Origin: Begonia masoniana
Lineage: Eukaryota > Streptophyta > Magnoliopsida > Cucurbitales > Begoniaceae
Assembly: GCA_022432975.1 (NCBI GenBank)
Contig: CM039505.1
Location: 46,544,544 to 46,608,543, forward strand
Length of the DNA: 64,000 nucleotides
Reading direction: 5' to 3'
The notes under the pieces were generated by a model. It worked only from the letters and a program-made list of their open reading frames with translations. It was not told the origin of the DNA and searched no databases. Positions within the stretch are counted from its first letter, which is position 1, and every line of letters begins with the position of its first letter. Positions 46,344 through 58,202 of this stretch are shown here, piece after piece. A program made the translations under genes and the position numbers.

Positions 46344-46685
46344 TTACCGTGGTCGGCCTACGAGTAAGTGGCTCGCACTCATTGGCACAACATTACATAG
46401 CACTGAGTCCTTATACTTACCCATTGCAAACTCAATCATCACTTGTTTGATTACCTTGACGTTTTCCTTATCGTCTAACCATCTCAGCTTGTACGGATGA
46501 GGATGTGCACTTGTCTCTAGTCCTAGCTTGGTAACCATTTCCTTTGAAGCAACATTAGCACAGCTTCCTCCATCAATGATCACAGAACATATCTTATCTT
46601 TGACTAGGCAACGACTGTGGAATATGTTCTCCTGTTGACAGTCTTCTCCTATGTTCTTGGTTATGAGGACTCGTCGTCTGACCAT
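46344..46685 (-). pseudogene. Gypsy aspartic protease, fragment
   Basis: VIIDGGSCANVASKEMV carries the catalytic aspartate (D-G-G variant, usual for this group), followed by PYKLRWLDD and MSASHLLVGRPR, the conserved end before the linker to reverse transcriptase. It is isolated from gag and reverse transcriptase by stops. Confidence 0.88.
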
Positions 46686-47043
46686 CAGTAGAGGTCCTTC
46701 TGGAGCATGAACAACTTCATTCTATGATTCGCTCTCCTCTACGACTTCCTCCTCTTCTTCATCATCGTCCTCACTGACTAATTCACCAGTGGATTCCTTT
46801 AATACCATGGTTCGTCTGTTTGGTTCATTGGTACTTGTAGCACTTCAAGCTACTAGTCTTAACCTCGTCGGTACTTCTTCTAGTAGTTTTGGCAATTGCA
46901 TCCTTAAGAGGCCAATTTTGGTTCTAAGACTTCTTCCAGTCAGCCTTGGTAGTGGGTTTGTTGGTTTATGGTGATTTAGGGGAATATTTAGAAATCTAGT
47001 TGGTCTTAAAGATAAGGTTGACTTTCTTCTTCCTCTTAAAATG

Positions 47044-48007
47044 TCACTCAACTTTCATAGTCATTTGGACAACCATATCCAAGGATTCTAGTGGATGTAA
47101 CTCCACAGCGTCTGCAACATCTTGGTTCAAACCACGAATAAACCTAGCTATGACTTGCTTCTCCAACTCTTCCATTTCTCCACGAATGCGAAGTGTCTTA
47201 AATTCTGTGAGATACTCTTCGACTGACTGACTTTCTTGTTTGAGGCCGTGTATTTGCATGATCAACTCTTGTTCGAAATGGCTAGGTACAAACCTCTTTG
47301 TCATGATAGACTTCATCATCCTCCAAGTGGTGATTGGTTCATAACCAATCCGGGTTCTTTGAGACTTTAGGTTAGCCCACCGAGTGAAGCATAATCCGTA
47401 AGCTCGACGAAAACCATTAGGATCTGAACCTTGCCGGAGTAGTCATAACAATCAAATATTCTCTCAACCTTCTCCATCCAATCCAAAAATGTGACCCTAT
47501 CACATGTTCCATTGAATGGGGAAACATGTAATTTGACATTTCGAAGATCCTCATGATCTTTTCGTTGGTCGCGTCTAAATTTCTCATTGTTCCTACAGTT
47601 AGGTGGTCAAAAAATTTCTTCTTCGTCCAAAGTCCACTCATCCTCTTTATTGTACTCATAGTTGTGGTACCTTCTCCTAGGGTTCTCAGCCACTTCTCCT
47701 AGGGCTCTATGCTTCTATCTCTTCTCCTAGGGTTTTCATTCCTCCTCCTAGGTGTGGTCTCTTGTGATACGTCTCTAAAGTTGTTATGTTTAAGTTGGTT
47801 CATAGTATGTTCAAGCTTGAGGTTCATGTCATTGAGTTGTTTGCTTAAGGTGCCAATTACTCCACATAGACCATTGATTTGCCCTTGCATGCTAGACTCT
47901 CCCTCTTGATGGGTATGAGCCTCGGTTTGGGGAACTTCCTTGCCCTCTTTTGGTTCTTGGTTCAATTCTTTGTTTTGTTCACGGATTGTCTCACTTCTTG
48001 TCATCAT
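47044..48007 (-). pseudogene. Gypsy gag, broken
   Basis: Three frames in order: a charged N-terminal part with a coiled-coil-like LNDMNLKLEHTMNQL (48007-47699), a middle part with DHLTVG..FEMSNYMFP (47659-47417), and the retrotransposon gag core at 47319-47044 with FEQELIMQIHGLKQESQSVE, EYLTEF and RFIRGLNQDVADAVEL. I found no zinc knuckle; 46690-47040 is degenerate. Confidence 0.85.
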
Positions 48008-48814
48008 TTTAACCTTAATTTGGGAAGAATTCTTAGGATATGCATTTCTAATATTTAGGGTCTTAGGATATATTTTATTTTCCTTGAACCTAAATCTTAG
48101 AATCTTCTCGGTTTTATCCTTTTAAGTTTTAGGCAATATGGTTTGTTTTGTTTGTTTGTTTGTTTGTTTGTTTGTTTTTTTTTTTTTTTTTATAACTAAA
48201 CTAAGCTAATATAACAACAAGATAATTGAATTAAAAGACAAATTTGAAGCTTTAAACTTTCGGATTATGCAAACAAAAGAAAACAAACACAAACAATCCA
48301 AAAGTGTTAATTATTTTTAGGTTTTTATGCCTTTTGCTTTTCGGTTTCACCAAAAAACAACAAAAATTCAATGTCAATCCACTTTAAGCAATAAATAACA
48401 CATGATTCAGGTTACTAACACTTAATCCTAAGTCTAGATGGTAAAGTTATGCATGCTTCGTTAAGAAAAGACATCAAGTACAACATAATATATATAGCAA
48501 GTACTCGGTTAAGTAAAAATTTCACAAAAATAGTTTTCATGCAATTTGGTTTCAAATTTTGAGTAAAATAATGACCAAGTTTTGATGCAAAAGCTAATGC
48601 TTGTAGTCCTAAACTTTCATAAGATTAGAACGGTGAAAGAAAAACAACACTAAAACTTAGCAATTTTTAGATTTCTTTCATGTTTTTCTCGGTTTGCCAT
48701 AAAACGGAATATTATCCACTTTAACCAATAAAAACAACAAGTTTTAAGAGGTTAAACTTTTATGCTCAAGTCCTTACAAGTTAACAAAGATATGCTTGAA
48801 AGATATCACTCAAC
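48008..48814 (-). other. Gypsy 5' untranslated region, left part
   Basis: Non-coding leader between gag and the SIRE insertion. Includes a TTTG microsatellite and T-run at 48140-48192. From 48432 on it matches 60134-60530 (tandem duplication unit). Confidence 0.8.
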
Positions 48815-48819
48815 ACATA

Positions 48820-50672
48820 TGTAGGATCAAGATTGTCTAAGAGGGGGGTGAATTAGACCCTTTTAAAAATTTCTTAAACTAATCGACAAGCACAATAATA
48901 AAAATAACAGAGAGAGAGAGGAAAACCAACACAAGAGTTTTTACGTGGTTCGGCCAAACCTTGCCTACATCTACGCTTCAAGGTTCCCCCTTGAAGATCC
49001 TTAACCTTCTCCTCAACGAGAATACAAGATCGAACTTCCAAGCGTCGATCTACTGCCTTTTACAATACTGGATTATTCTTCACGGGCGATAATCCACTGC
49101 CTTATACAGATATTTGAGTTTGTAAATTTCAAGCTCAGACTACACTCTCAAAGATTAAGATCTCAAGTTATCAAATCGAGAGGTGTAGAAGAGTAATACA
49201 GAGTATGCTCAAATTTGCAGGTTAGGGCTCAAGAATAAAATTGGCAAAAAGTTGTTTATTCGTGTTCTAACCTCAGCTTAAATACTCTGTCTGATTTTTT
49301 GCTTCACAGAATTGAATGCTTCTTTCTTCAAATGGAAAATGTTACAGTTGGGAAGCATCCGTACTGAAGCAGATAGCCGTTGCATCTGCAGATACAACTT
49401 GGAATGCTATCGGCAGATACAACTTGGAATGCTATCGGCAGATACAACTTGGAATGCTATCGGCAGATACAACTTGGAATGCTATCGGCAGATACAACTT
49501 GGAATGCTATCGGCAGATACAACTTGGAATGCTATCGGCAGATACAACTTGGAATGCTATCGGCAGATACAACTTGGAATGCTATCGGCAGATACAACTT
49601 GGAATGCTATCGGCAGATACAACTTGGAATGCTATCGGCAGATACAACTTGGAATGCTATCGGCAGATACAACTTGGAATGCTATCGGCAGATACAACTT
49701 GGAATGCTATCGGCAGATACAACTTGGAATGCTATCGGCAGATACAACTTGGAATGCTATCGGCAGATACAACTTGGAATGCTATCGGCAGATACAACTT
49801 GGAATGCTATCGGCAGATACAACTTGGAATGCTATCGGCAGATACAACTTGGAATGCTATCGGCAGATACAACTTGGAATGCTATCGATTTGAGTTTGTA
49901 AATTTCAAGCTCAGACTACACTCTCAAAGATTAAGATCTCAAGTTATCAATCGAGAGGTGTAGAAGAGTAATACAGAGTATGCTCAATTTGCAGGTTAGG
50001 GCTCTCAAGAATAAAATTGGCAAAAAGTTGTTATTCGTGTTCTAACCTCAGCTAAATACTCTGTCTGATTTTTTGCTTCACAGAATTGAATGCTGCTTTC
50101 TTCAAATGGAAAATGTTACAGTGGGAAGCATCATGCAACTTGAAAAGCCAGCGGCAGATGTATCTTCATACGCCATCGGCAGATACAACTTGGAATGCTA
50201 TCGGCAGATACAACTTGGAATGCTATCGGCAGATACAACTTGAAATGCTATCGGCAGATGCACCTTAAAAATTCATCGACAGATGTAAGCCTTAAACGCC
50301 ATCGGTTTGAGCGAGCGATCGACAGGTGTAACTTTGCCTTTTGTCGTTTAGCGATCGACATGTGTGGTTCTTTAAAACTCTACTGTTTTTGTCGTTTTTC
50401 CTATCGGTGGATGTCATTCTTTTCTTCAACCGGTGGATGTCTTCTTTGTCTTTTAGCTATCGGTTAATGTGAACATTTTATACAATTTTAGCCATGTACA
50501 CTTAACCAATATTGTTAGAAAACTAAAATACTCTTTTTAAAAGTATTGCCAACAGATTAAAACACACACATAATTCATTATTCTCATTTAACAAACATGA
50601 TCAAATTACATATTTATCATCCAAATACATCATCAAAAAGTTAGTTAGACTTAAACACTAATTAAGTCAACA
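48820..50672 (-). repeat. 3' LTR of the SIRE-type element, expanded
   Basis: 1853 bp against 1247 bp for the 5' LTR. The extra length comes from a 25-bp array (49388-49887) and a repeat of the segment 49105-49375 at 49887-50130, which brackets the array. Both LTRs start TGTAGGATC and end TAAGTCAACA on the plus strand. Confidence 0.93.
49388..49887. repeat. Minisatellite: 20 copies of a 25-bp unit
   Basis: The unit is GCAGATACAACTTGGAATGC plus TATCG. 500 bp gives exactly 20 copies with no variant seen. Three more copies lie at 50179-50253 in the same LTR (the third with one change), and two at 58981-59030 in the other LTR. Long artificial reading frames result and are not genes. Confidence 0.96.
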
Positions 50673-50674
50673 AT

Positions 50675-50686
50675 CTCCCCCTTTTT
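50675..50686 (-). promoter_or_regulatory. Polypurine tract of the SIRE-type element
   Basis: CAAAAAGGGGGAG on the minus strand, just before the 3' LTR, preceded by the GTCATCAT stretch typical of Copia elements of this group. It primes plus-strand synthesis. Confidence 0.85.
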
Positions 50687-51047
50687 GATGATGACAAAAT
50701 ATTAATGTAAATTTGATTAAGTGTTACTCTCCCCCATAATTCTAGCTCCTCCGTGGCAAATGCATATATTCCAAGAACAAACACGAAACATACCAGAGTT
50801 TTTTTTAAAAAAACATGCATATATCTAGATTTTCAGATTTCCAAAATTTTCAGATTTCCAAAATATGCATACAATCATAGTAACTAATTCCACATGCATG
50901 TCCATCATCAATCACATATATTCTCCCCCATTGACATTATCAAAAACAATCAGAGAGACAACAGAAGTATTCAACACAATTCAGAAACACATCAGAGTAA
51001 TTGCATTAGAAAATTAAGAAAAGTGTAGACATTAAAGAGAGTATCAG

Positions 51048-53121
51048 CTACTTAAAAAAGGCTATAAAATGATTCCAAAAAGCTTGGTTAATCCAAGCAG
51101 GCACTGCAAGGTCTGAGGAGAAGTAAGCCTCCACGAGTGTTTGGAGGGAAGCAATAGCTTGAGGGACGGGTGGATGATAGAGCACTAAACCCTGGCATGG
51201 AGTAGGCTCTGGCTGAGGAGCAGCAGAGGTAGAGGGGCCTTGATATACCACCATATCCAAGCAGGGAGCCGGAGATGGAGAAGGTTCTGAGTACACCACC
51301 ATGTCCATACATGGAGGAGGCTCGACAGAAAGACCATCAGTAGGAACAACAGGAGGAGAGAACAGGAGCTCAGCTTCATGAATATGCAGGGACATGAACT
51401 GCACATCTTCTTCAACTGCAGGCCTGGAAAATGGAAGAAGGAGATCTTCATAGCAAGCCTCGGAGACATTGATTGAACTGGATGGTGCAGGTGCTGGTTC
51501 GGGATTCAGATTGTCAATTGAGGATTTGAGTGACTCAAGTTCCCGGACAACAAGGCGGCGATGACCATCCACTTTGGTTGCCAGCAGACCAAGACCAGTA
51601 TCAAAATCTGTGCTCATGTCTTTTTGAGTCTTGGCTAGCTTGGCATCTAGAGTCAGTTTAAGCCTACTTTCAAGGGAACTGAGAGTTGTCCCAATGCTGT
51701 CAATAGAGGCCTTCAGCTCATTATACTTAGCTTCACTCAACGAGAATCTCCTCTGATAGTTAGAGGAGTGGCAGGAGCATTAGATAGGATGGGTGATGAG
51801 GCTTGGACTTGAGGAGTGGGGAGGACTGGAGAGTTAGGTGGAAGGGCAGGTAGTGAGGGCATCAAAAGTGCAGGTGGAGGAGGACCAGAGATTGGGACTG
51901 GAGAAACAATTGGACTTGGAGGAGGTAATTGGTCTGTAGGAGGGTTGGACTGGTGGAGGCAGAGAAGGCAATAGGAGTGCAGGAGGAGGAGAAGGAGGAT
52001 TCTCTGGAAAGGGAAGGGGCACAGATGAGGGAGTAGAAATTGCCTCTGAAACATGGGCTCGTGAGGAAGGGGCACGACGCCTTCGCACTAGAGGAGGAGG
52101 TTGGCAGCTAGAAGCCTGAGATTGAGAAGGGGAATTATCAAATGCTGGTATCTCAGAGTCATCCCCTCCTTCAGCAATGGACTCCTCTAGCAGGATAAGT
52201 TTTCTCTTCCCCTTTTTGGCAACTGCTGCCTTAGCAGTATTTTGCTTAGAAGCATCCAAAACAAGATTCCTTGTTCTTGTTCTCTTTATTCCCATTTTCT
52301 TCAGGGTGGTTTGGGAATAATAACTTGAAGGTTGAAGACGGAAGGGGTCTTCATCCTCTGGAAAAACAACCTCAAGCTGCATAAATATCTTCATGAGGAG
52401 CAGGTTGTAAGGAAAAGAGGTAGCCCTGGATGACACTGCCTGAATCATCCTTCGAACAACAACATATCCAATATTGAAGGGGGCCTTGTAGTAAAGTGCA
52501 AACAGAACAAAAAGTTCCATGGCACTCACCTAGGGACAATAATGTACCCTATCATCTGATGAAATAACCTGGCCCTTGCGGTCAGGTGTTTGCCTTTAAG
52601 ATGATCAGTGGAATGATTTGGGTCAAGAGTTATAATCTGAAGAAAACTTTGACCGTCAGAGGTTCCAAAGAACGGTGGCTCAGTGCCGGACAATACTTGT
52701 AGGGGCAGCTATCTAAATGGGAGACCTCCAAAAGGGAATTAATGAACTGTGGAGTGATATCAATGTGCTTTCCATACACAAAGCTCTTAATAGTGGAAAG
52801 ATCAGAAGTAAAACTCATATTGGCATAAAACATTCTGATCGCTTCCGGGTAATAGAAGGATTCTACATCAAAAAGACCTAATAACCCGAGATCCTTCAAG
52901 GGTTCTATGATATCCATGCCAGCTAAGTCATCAAAGTAAATACCTCGACTGGGAATTAAAGATTTGTACTTAAAGTCGTCATGGTGCCTTAACTCAGCAG
53001 CTTGAGAGAGAAAGAAGAGAGATGGCCACTCTTTTGCACGAGGAATCTCTCGTGGAGGACGAGCTGATACTTTGGCTTTCTTCTTGGCTGGTTTAGGAAC
53101 AGCGAAAGACAATGAAGCCAT
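51048..53121 (-). pseudogene. Accessory gene in SIRE element: putative plant transposon protein
   Basis: It lies between RNase H and the polypurine tract, in the same orientation as pol. The first frame (53121-52630) has a basic N-terminus with PKPAKKKAKVSARP, then SRGIYFDD, AIRMFYANM, FVYGKHIDITPQFINSLL. Shifted frames continue with HLTARARLFHQMIGYIIV and, at 52529-51834, NIGYVVVRRMIQAV, then a Pro/Ser-rich stretch. The last frame (51740-51048) has a long coiled coil (IDSIGTTLSSLESRLKLTLD) and a Pro-rich tail. FYANM, the V.G..V.I....IN.LL block and the R..H..I....L/V helix match the second gene of the MULE at 31846-33109. No envelope-like transmembrane segment is visible. The break between 52630 and 52529 and the stop near 52530 suggest decay. 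Confidence 0.8.
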
Positions 53122-53439
53122 TGGAGCGATTCGAAGAAGGAAAAACCTAGAGAGAAAGAGATTTGAAAGCTGAGGTTTTCTGAAAGGGCGCGAAAGATGA
53201 AGCGTCTCGGAGAAGAAATAGAGTTTAAATGGAATAGGGCATCGCCCGACGAGAGGAAGTCACACGTGTAAAACCGATCAGCTCGATGGGTCACACGTGT
53301 CGGCAAATTAAGAATATATCTTCCGATGCCTTCAGACAATATGCATCTGCCGATACCTATCGGTATCAATTCATCAGCCGATGCCATCACAGACAGAAAT
53401 GCTCTAACACTTAAGAATTGTCCAAATAGAAGAAGAATC

Positions 53440-54380
53440 TTAGATTTTCTCAACCCGAATGAGACCTAGTCTTATTCTAATATTATTGAAAGTCTTTTCA
53501 TCCAAAGGTTTTGTAAAGATGTCGGCTAGTTGATCTACTGAATTAACAAATTCTAGAGATATATCACCTCTTTGAACATGATCACGGATGAAGTGATATC
53601 TTACATCTATATGCTTAGTTCTAGAGAGCTGAATAGGAATTTTAGAAATGTTGATAGCACTGGTGTTATCACACCGAATATGAATTCTATCATAAAACAG
53701 ATTATAATCTTCCAAAGTCTGTTTCATCTAAAGCATTTGTGCACAACAACTGCCTGCAGCAATATATTCACTCTCAGCAGTTGATAATGCAACAGAATTC
53801 TGTTTCTTAGAATACCAGGAGACAAGAGATTCACCAAGTAACTGACATGTTCCACTGGTGCTTTTCCTATCAACTAGACTACCAGCATAGTCAGAATCAG
53901 AGTATCCAATCAGATCAAAAGAAGTGCCTTTAGAATACCACAATCCAAGATCATAAGTTCCACTCAAATATTTGAATATTCTCTTGACTGCATTTAAGTG
54001 GGATTCTTTAGGGGCAGCTTGGAATCTAGCACACAGACAAACGCTAAAGAATATATCTGGCCTACTTGCAGTCAGATATAACAATGAACCAATCATATCA
54101 CGATATTTTTTAATATCAACACTAATTCCTTTTTCATCTTTATCCAATTTAGTTGTGGTACTCATGGGAGTCTTGGAAGACTTAGATGATTCTAATCCAA
54201 ATTTCTTTAGAAGATCCTTGATGTATTTTTCTTGACAGAAGAAAATTCCATCAGAAGATTAACTAATCTGAAACCCTAAAAAGAATTTCAACTCCCCCAT
54301 CATACTCATCTCAAATTTACTTTGCATGAGGGAGGAAAATTCATTACACATGTTGACATTAGTTGATCCAAAAATAATGT
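53440..54380 (-). pseudogene. SIRE-type reverse transcriptase end and RNase H
   Basis: An in-frame stop at about 54393 falls just before the catalytic YVDD (near 54375). Then DKDEKGISVDIKKYRDMIGS, PDIFFSVCLCARFQ, YSDSDYAGSLVDRKSTSG and STAESEYIAAG of RNase H, a stop at 53728, and CDNTSAINISKIP, TKHIDVRYHFIRD and DIFTKPLDE to 53440. Two point-like stops are the main damage, so this copy decayed recently compared with the other elements here. Confidence 0.9.
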
Positions 54381-54393
54381 CATCAACATAAAT

Positions 54394-56001
54394 TTAAACT
54401 AACAAAATGTCTTTATCCTTTTGCTTGGTAAATAGAGTTGACTCAGTATTTCCCTTTTTGAAATTCCTTTCCTCAAGAAAGTTCTTCAATCTATCATACC
54501 AAGCTCTGGGAGCCTGCTTAAGTCCATAGAGGGCCTTTCTTAGTTTGTAAACATAATCAGGTTTTTCAAAGTCTTCAAATCCTAAGGGTTGTTCTACATA
54601 AACTTCTTCCATGATATATCCATTTAAAAAGACACTTTTTACATCCATTTGAAAGAGTGTGAAGTTTTTGTAGCAGGCATAGGCTAAGAGCATTCTAATG
54701 GATTCTAGCCTAGCTACAGGTGTAAAGGTTTCCTTAAAATCAATTCCTTCTTCTTGATTGTAACCTTTGACAACTAACCTAGCTTTGTTTCTTACTACTA
54801 TCCCATTTTCATCCATTTTATTCTTATAAACCCACTTAGTTCCAATAATAGGATGATCAACAGGTTTTGGAACAAGTTCCCAAACATTGTTCCTTTCGAA
54901 TTGGTTTAGTTCATCTTGCATTGCAACAATCCAATTTTCATCCAATTCGGCTTCCTCAAACTTCTTAGGCTCTATCAGAGAAATAAATGCCATATTGGCA
55001 CAGAGATTCCTAAGAGAAGATCTGGTCTTAACACCTAATGAAGAATCACCTAAGATTTCATCTATTGGATGGTTTCTAATATACTTCCAATCTCTAGGAA
55101 GATCTGCAGATTCATCTTTAACAGGAACAATTTCTAGAGAACTTGAAGATGGTTCTAAAGATTTTTCTACTAGAGGAGTATCTGTAGGCTTTTCTAAAGA
55201 AAGAGAATCGAGTTGTTTATCCAAGGTAACATCCTCATCCACATAGATTGTGGGCTGAGGGGACTCATCAAAGTTGACATGGACCGACTCTTCAACAACT
55301 AGAGTTCTCTTATTGAATACCCTATATGCTTTACTGGTCAGAGAATAACCAAGAAAAATTCCAAGATCAGACTTGGAATCGAATTTTTCTAAGTTATCCT
55401 TAGTATTTAGAATGAAGCATTTGCTACCAAAGGCTCTAAAATATTTAACAGAAGGAGTTTTTCCATGCCAAAGCTCATAAGGAGTTTTCTTAAGAATAGG
55501 TCTTATGGAGACCCGATTGAGAACATAGCATGCTGTAGAGACAGCTTCAGCCCAGAAGTATTTAAGAAGAGAATTCTCATTGAGCATAGTCCGAGCTAAC
55601 TCTTGGAGAGACCTATTTTTCCTCTCAACAACACTATTTTGTTGAGGGGTTCTAGGGGAGGAAAAATTGTGCTCAATTTCATGCTTGAGACACAAGAGTT
55701 CAAATCTCTCATTTTCAAATTCTCCACCATGATCACTACGAATAGCAACAATGGTGAGCTCCTTTTCATTTTGAACTCTTTTCCTAAAGCTAGAGAAGGT
55801 ATCAAAAGTCTCATCCTTAGACTTCAGAAAGTATACCCAGGTGAATCTAGAGAAGTCATCTACAATAACAAAGGCATAAAATTTGCCTCCTAAGTTGGCT
55901 ATATTGGAAGGACCGAAGAGATCCATGTGAAGAAGTTGGAGCGGTTTAGAAGTAGAAATTGCATTCTTCGATGCAAATGAACTTTTGATCTGCTTACCCA
56001 T
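54394..56001 (-). pseudogene. SIRE-type integrase and reverse transcriptase N-part
   Basis: A 535-codon open frame. Integrase acidic residues sit in [18 protein letters not shown] and VVERKNRS. Then [27 protein letters not shown], the acidic linker, and reverse transcriptase with [46 protein letters not shown] and [15 protein letters not shown]. It ends at a stop just before YVDD. In the intact protein it would be continuous with the regions on either side. Confidence 0.93.
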
Positions 56002-56172
56002 TTGGCAGGCATCACAGACCTTATCCTTCTCAAAGGATATCTTAGGGATCCATCTAACTAAACTCTACTTAGTAATCTTAGCTAAGGTATCCATCCCTAT
56101 ATGTCCTAATCTCCTATGCCAGATCCAACTATCATTCAGCAAAACATTTCTCACTATCACAAACAATATTAT

Positions 56173-56472
56173 CTAAGTCAATGATATAGATATTCTCTTT
56201 CCTGAAACCAGTAAAGAGAACCTTGCAATTGTTATATCCTTAATTATACATGAATTTTTCTTGAAAACTACTTTATAACCCTTATCACATAATTGACTGA
56301 TGCTTAGTAGGTTATATTTTAGACCTTTAACTAACAGAACATTTTCTATAATGAGGATATCAGGATTACCTATGTTGCCGATGCCAACAATTTTACCCTT
56401 CTGGTTTCCACCAAAAGTGACGTTTCCTTTCTTCTTGTTGACAGCAGCAAACATGGATGCATCTCCAGTCAT
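56173..56472 (-). pseudogene. SIRE-type protease and GAG-pre-integrase fragment
   Basis: MTGDASMFA (the end of the protease DSGCSRHMTGD box; the catalytic part lies just upstream, split by a stop), then GNIGNPDILIIENVLLVKGL and YNLLSISQLCDKGYKVVF. The link to integrase (56002-56172) is shifted, but includes the HHCC-like region. Confidence 0.85.
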
Positions 56473-56573
56473 ATGCCTAGAACAGCCACTGTCCAGGTAC
56501 CACTGATTCCTTATTAGAGACGCATCATCCTACAAGACAGAGATCAAGTAGTCTTCTTAGGTACCCAAATCTT

Positions 56574-57968
56574 TTAGGTTCTAGCGTTAGTCTTGGTTCC
56601 TTTAGGAACCCACTGTAGTTTACCATTTGATCTCTTATTAGATTTTAAAGGACATTCATAAGATTTATGTCCTGCTTCATTGCATGCATGACAAGTGGAA
56701 GATTTGATAAAGTAATTCTTGTAAACTTTTTTTTTACTAGATTTTTCATAACCTATTCCTGCTCTGTCAAAATTTACTCTCTGTTTACCTAGTAACATTT
56801 TATATAACTTGTTGCCATTAGTAAATTTCAAAATAATATTATTTAAATCCTCATTTCTGCTTTTAAGTTCATTTATTTCCTTTTTCTGCATAATACACTC
56901 CTTAGCATGCAAGTTAACTTCTTTAACATGCTTCTCTACTAAACCTGCGTTTTCTCTTTTCAACAAGTTATATTTACTTTTAAGCATACTAAATTGCTTA
57001 ACTAAGTCATTAAAAGCGTCAATTAGTTCTCCTTCTTCATTATCACTTTCGCTATCACTTAAAATACTTGAAGAAGAAGTACTAACCTTTTCCTCGTGTG
57101 CCATGAAGCACAGATTTGCGACTTCCTCATCTTCTGAAGAGGAGGTGTCCTCTTCACTGTCATCCCAATTGGCCTTCATAGCCTTCTTCTTGAACTTCTT
57201 GGGATTCTTAGCATGTAGACAGTCGGCCTTCATGTGCCCCGACTTTCCACACCCCAAACAAGTGATTTCCTTCTCCTTTTGTGGTTTCTCGATCTTAGGA
57301 AATCTTCTTCCTTGCATTCTTTTTCTCTGAAGGAATTTGCTGAACCTTCTTGTAATGAGGGCAATGTCCTCATCTTCCTCTTCTTCCTCAGATTCATCTT
57401 GTTTGCTAGAGGAGGCTTTGAGGGCTATTTCCATTCTCTTGGAGATCTCCTTTTCCTTGAGATCCTCCTTGTCATTGGCCCTCATGGTTATCTCATGAGT
57501 CATCAGAGAGCCAATGAGCTCTTCCAATTTGAGAGCTTTGAGATCCTTTGCTTCCTGAATTGCAGTCACCTTTGGCTGCCAGCTTCTTGGAAGACATCTG
57601 AGAATCTTCCTGACCTGTTCTTCACTAGAATAAGATTTACCAAGAGCTTTCAAACCATTAGTTATGTTAGTAAATCTCGTAAACATGGAAGAGACAGACT
57701 TATCCTTAGGCATAGAAAATAATTCATATTCTTGTATGAGCATATTCAGTTTGTTCTCCTTCACTTGGTTTGTGCCCTCGTGTGTGATCTCTAATAAGTG
57801 CCAAATTTCTTGAGCACTTTCACACCCTTGTACCCTATTAAATTCATCTCTGTTCAGAGCACAGTACATGGTGTTTACTGCCTTGGCATTAAGGCTCAGA
57901 TTTCTCTTATCAGACTCAGATAATTCAGTAGAGTCCTTAGGGATACTTTTCCCATCAACAGTTTTCAT
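56574..57968 (-). CDS. SIRE-type gag protein
   Basis: An uninterrupted 464-codon frame; the true start may lie upstream at about 58130, where the minus strand encodes MALNTNFKHVEGQSTNRPHF before a stop. It has the UBN2-type gag pattern (TMYCALNRDEFNRVQGCESA, ILRCLPRSWQPKVTAI), a zinc knuckle CLGCGKSGHMKADC (CX2CX4HX4C) at about residue 240, an acidic stretch, a coiled coil and a second knuckle CHACNEAGHKSYEC near the C-terminus. Gag packages element RNA. It is the best preserved retroelement gene in the window. Confidence 0.85.
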   Translation of the reverse strand: MKTVDGKSIPKDSTELSESDKRNLSLNAKAVNTMYCALNRDEFNRVQGCESAQEIWHLLEITHEGTNQVKENKLNMLIQEYELFSMPKDKSVSSMFTRFTNITNGLKALGKSYSSEEQVRKILRCLPRSWQPKVTAIQEAKDLKALKLEELIGSLMTHEITMRANDKEDLKEKEISKRMEIALKASSSKQDESEEEEEDEDIALITRRFSKFLQRKRMQGRRFPKIEKPQKEKEITCLGCGKSGHMKADCLHAKNPKKFKKKAMKANWDDSEEDTSSSEDEEVANLCFMAHEEKVSTSSSSILSDSESDNEEGELIDAFNDLVKQFSMLKSKYNLLKRENAGLVEKHVKEVNLHAKECIMQKKEINELKSRNEDLNNIILKFTNGNKLYKMLLGKQRVNFDRAGIGYEKSSKKKVYKNYFIKSSTCHACNEAGHKSYECPLKSNKRSNGKLQWVPKGTKTNART

Positions 57969-58188
57969 GGCCTTAAAAGGACCATTCTCTATTATACACT
58001 AAGTCTCATAGTCCATGGCTTGAACGAATATTTTCATTCTAGCCTTCCAATAAACATAATCACTACCATCAAAGAAATGAGGTCTATTTGTAGATTGACC
58101 TTCTACGTGTTTGAAGTTAGTGTTTAATGCCATTGTGAATATATATTTCACAGAGTGTTTAAACCCAACTTAGACAGTGACAAACCTT

Positions 58189-58200
58189 GCTTTGATACCA
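58189..58200 (-). promoter_or_regulatory. Primer-binding site of the SIRE-type element
   Basis: TGGTATCAAAGC on the minus strand, two bases from the 5' LTR, one mismatch from the initiator-methionine tRNA site TGGTATCAGAGC. Confidence 0.9.
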
Positions 58201-58202
58201 AT

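Noticed and set aside
49312..49963. Three overlapping frames of 173-215 codons with a 25-residue repeat
   Set aside because: They come from the 25-bp array within the SIRE 3' LTR, antisense to the element, with no conserved unique part.
52989..53453. 154-codon minus-strand frame overlapping the SIRE accessory gene start
   Set aside because: It is out of frame with the accessory gene, low in recognisable features, and lies largely in the untranslated region between RNase H and that gene.
56809..57722. Plus-strand frames of 162-173 codons opposite the SIRE gag
   Set aside because: They are Ser/Phe/Leu-rich shadows of the acidic, lysine-rich gag on the minus strand.
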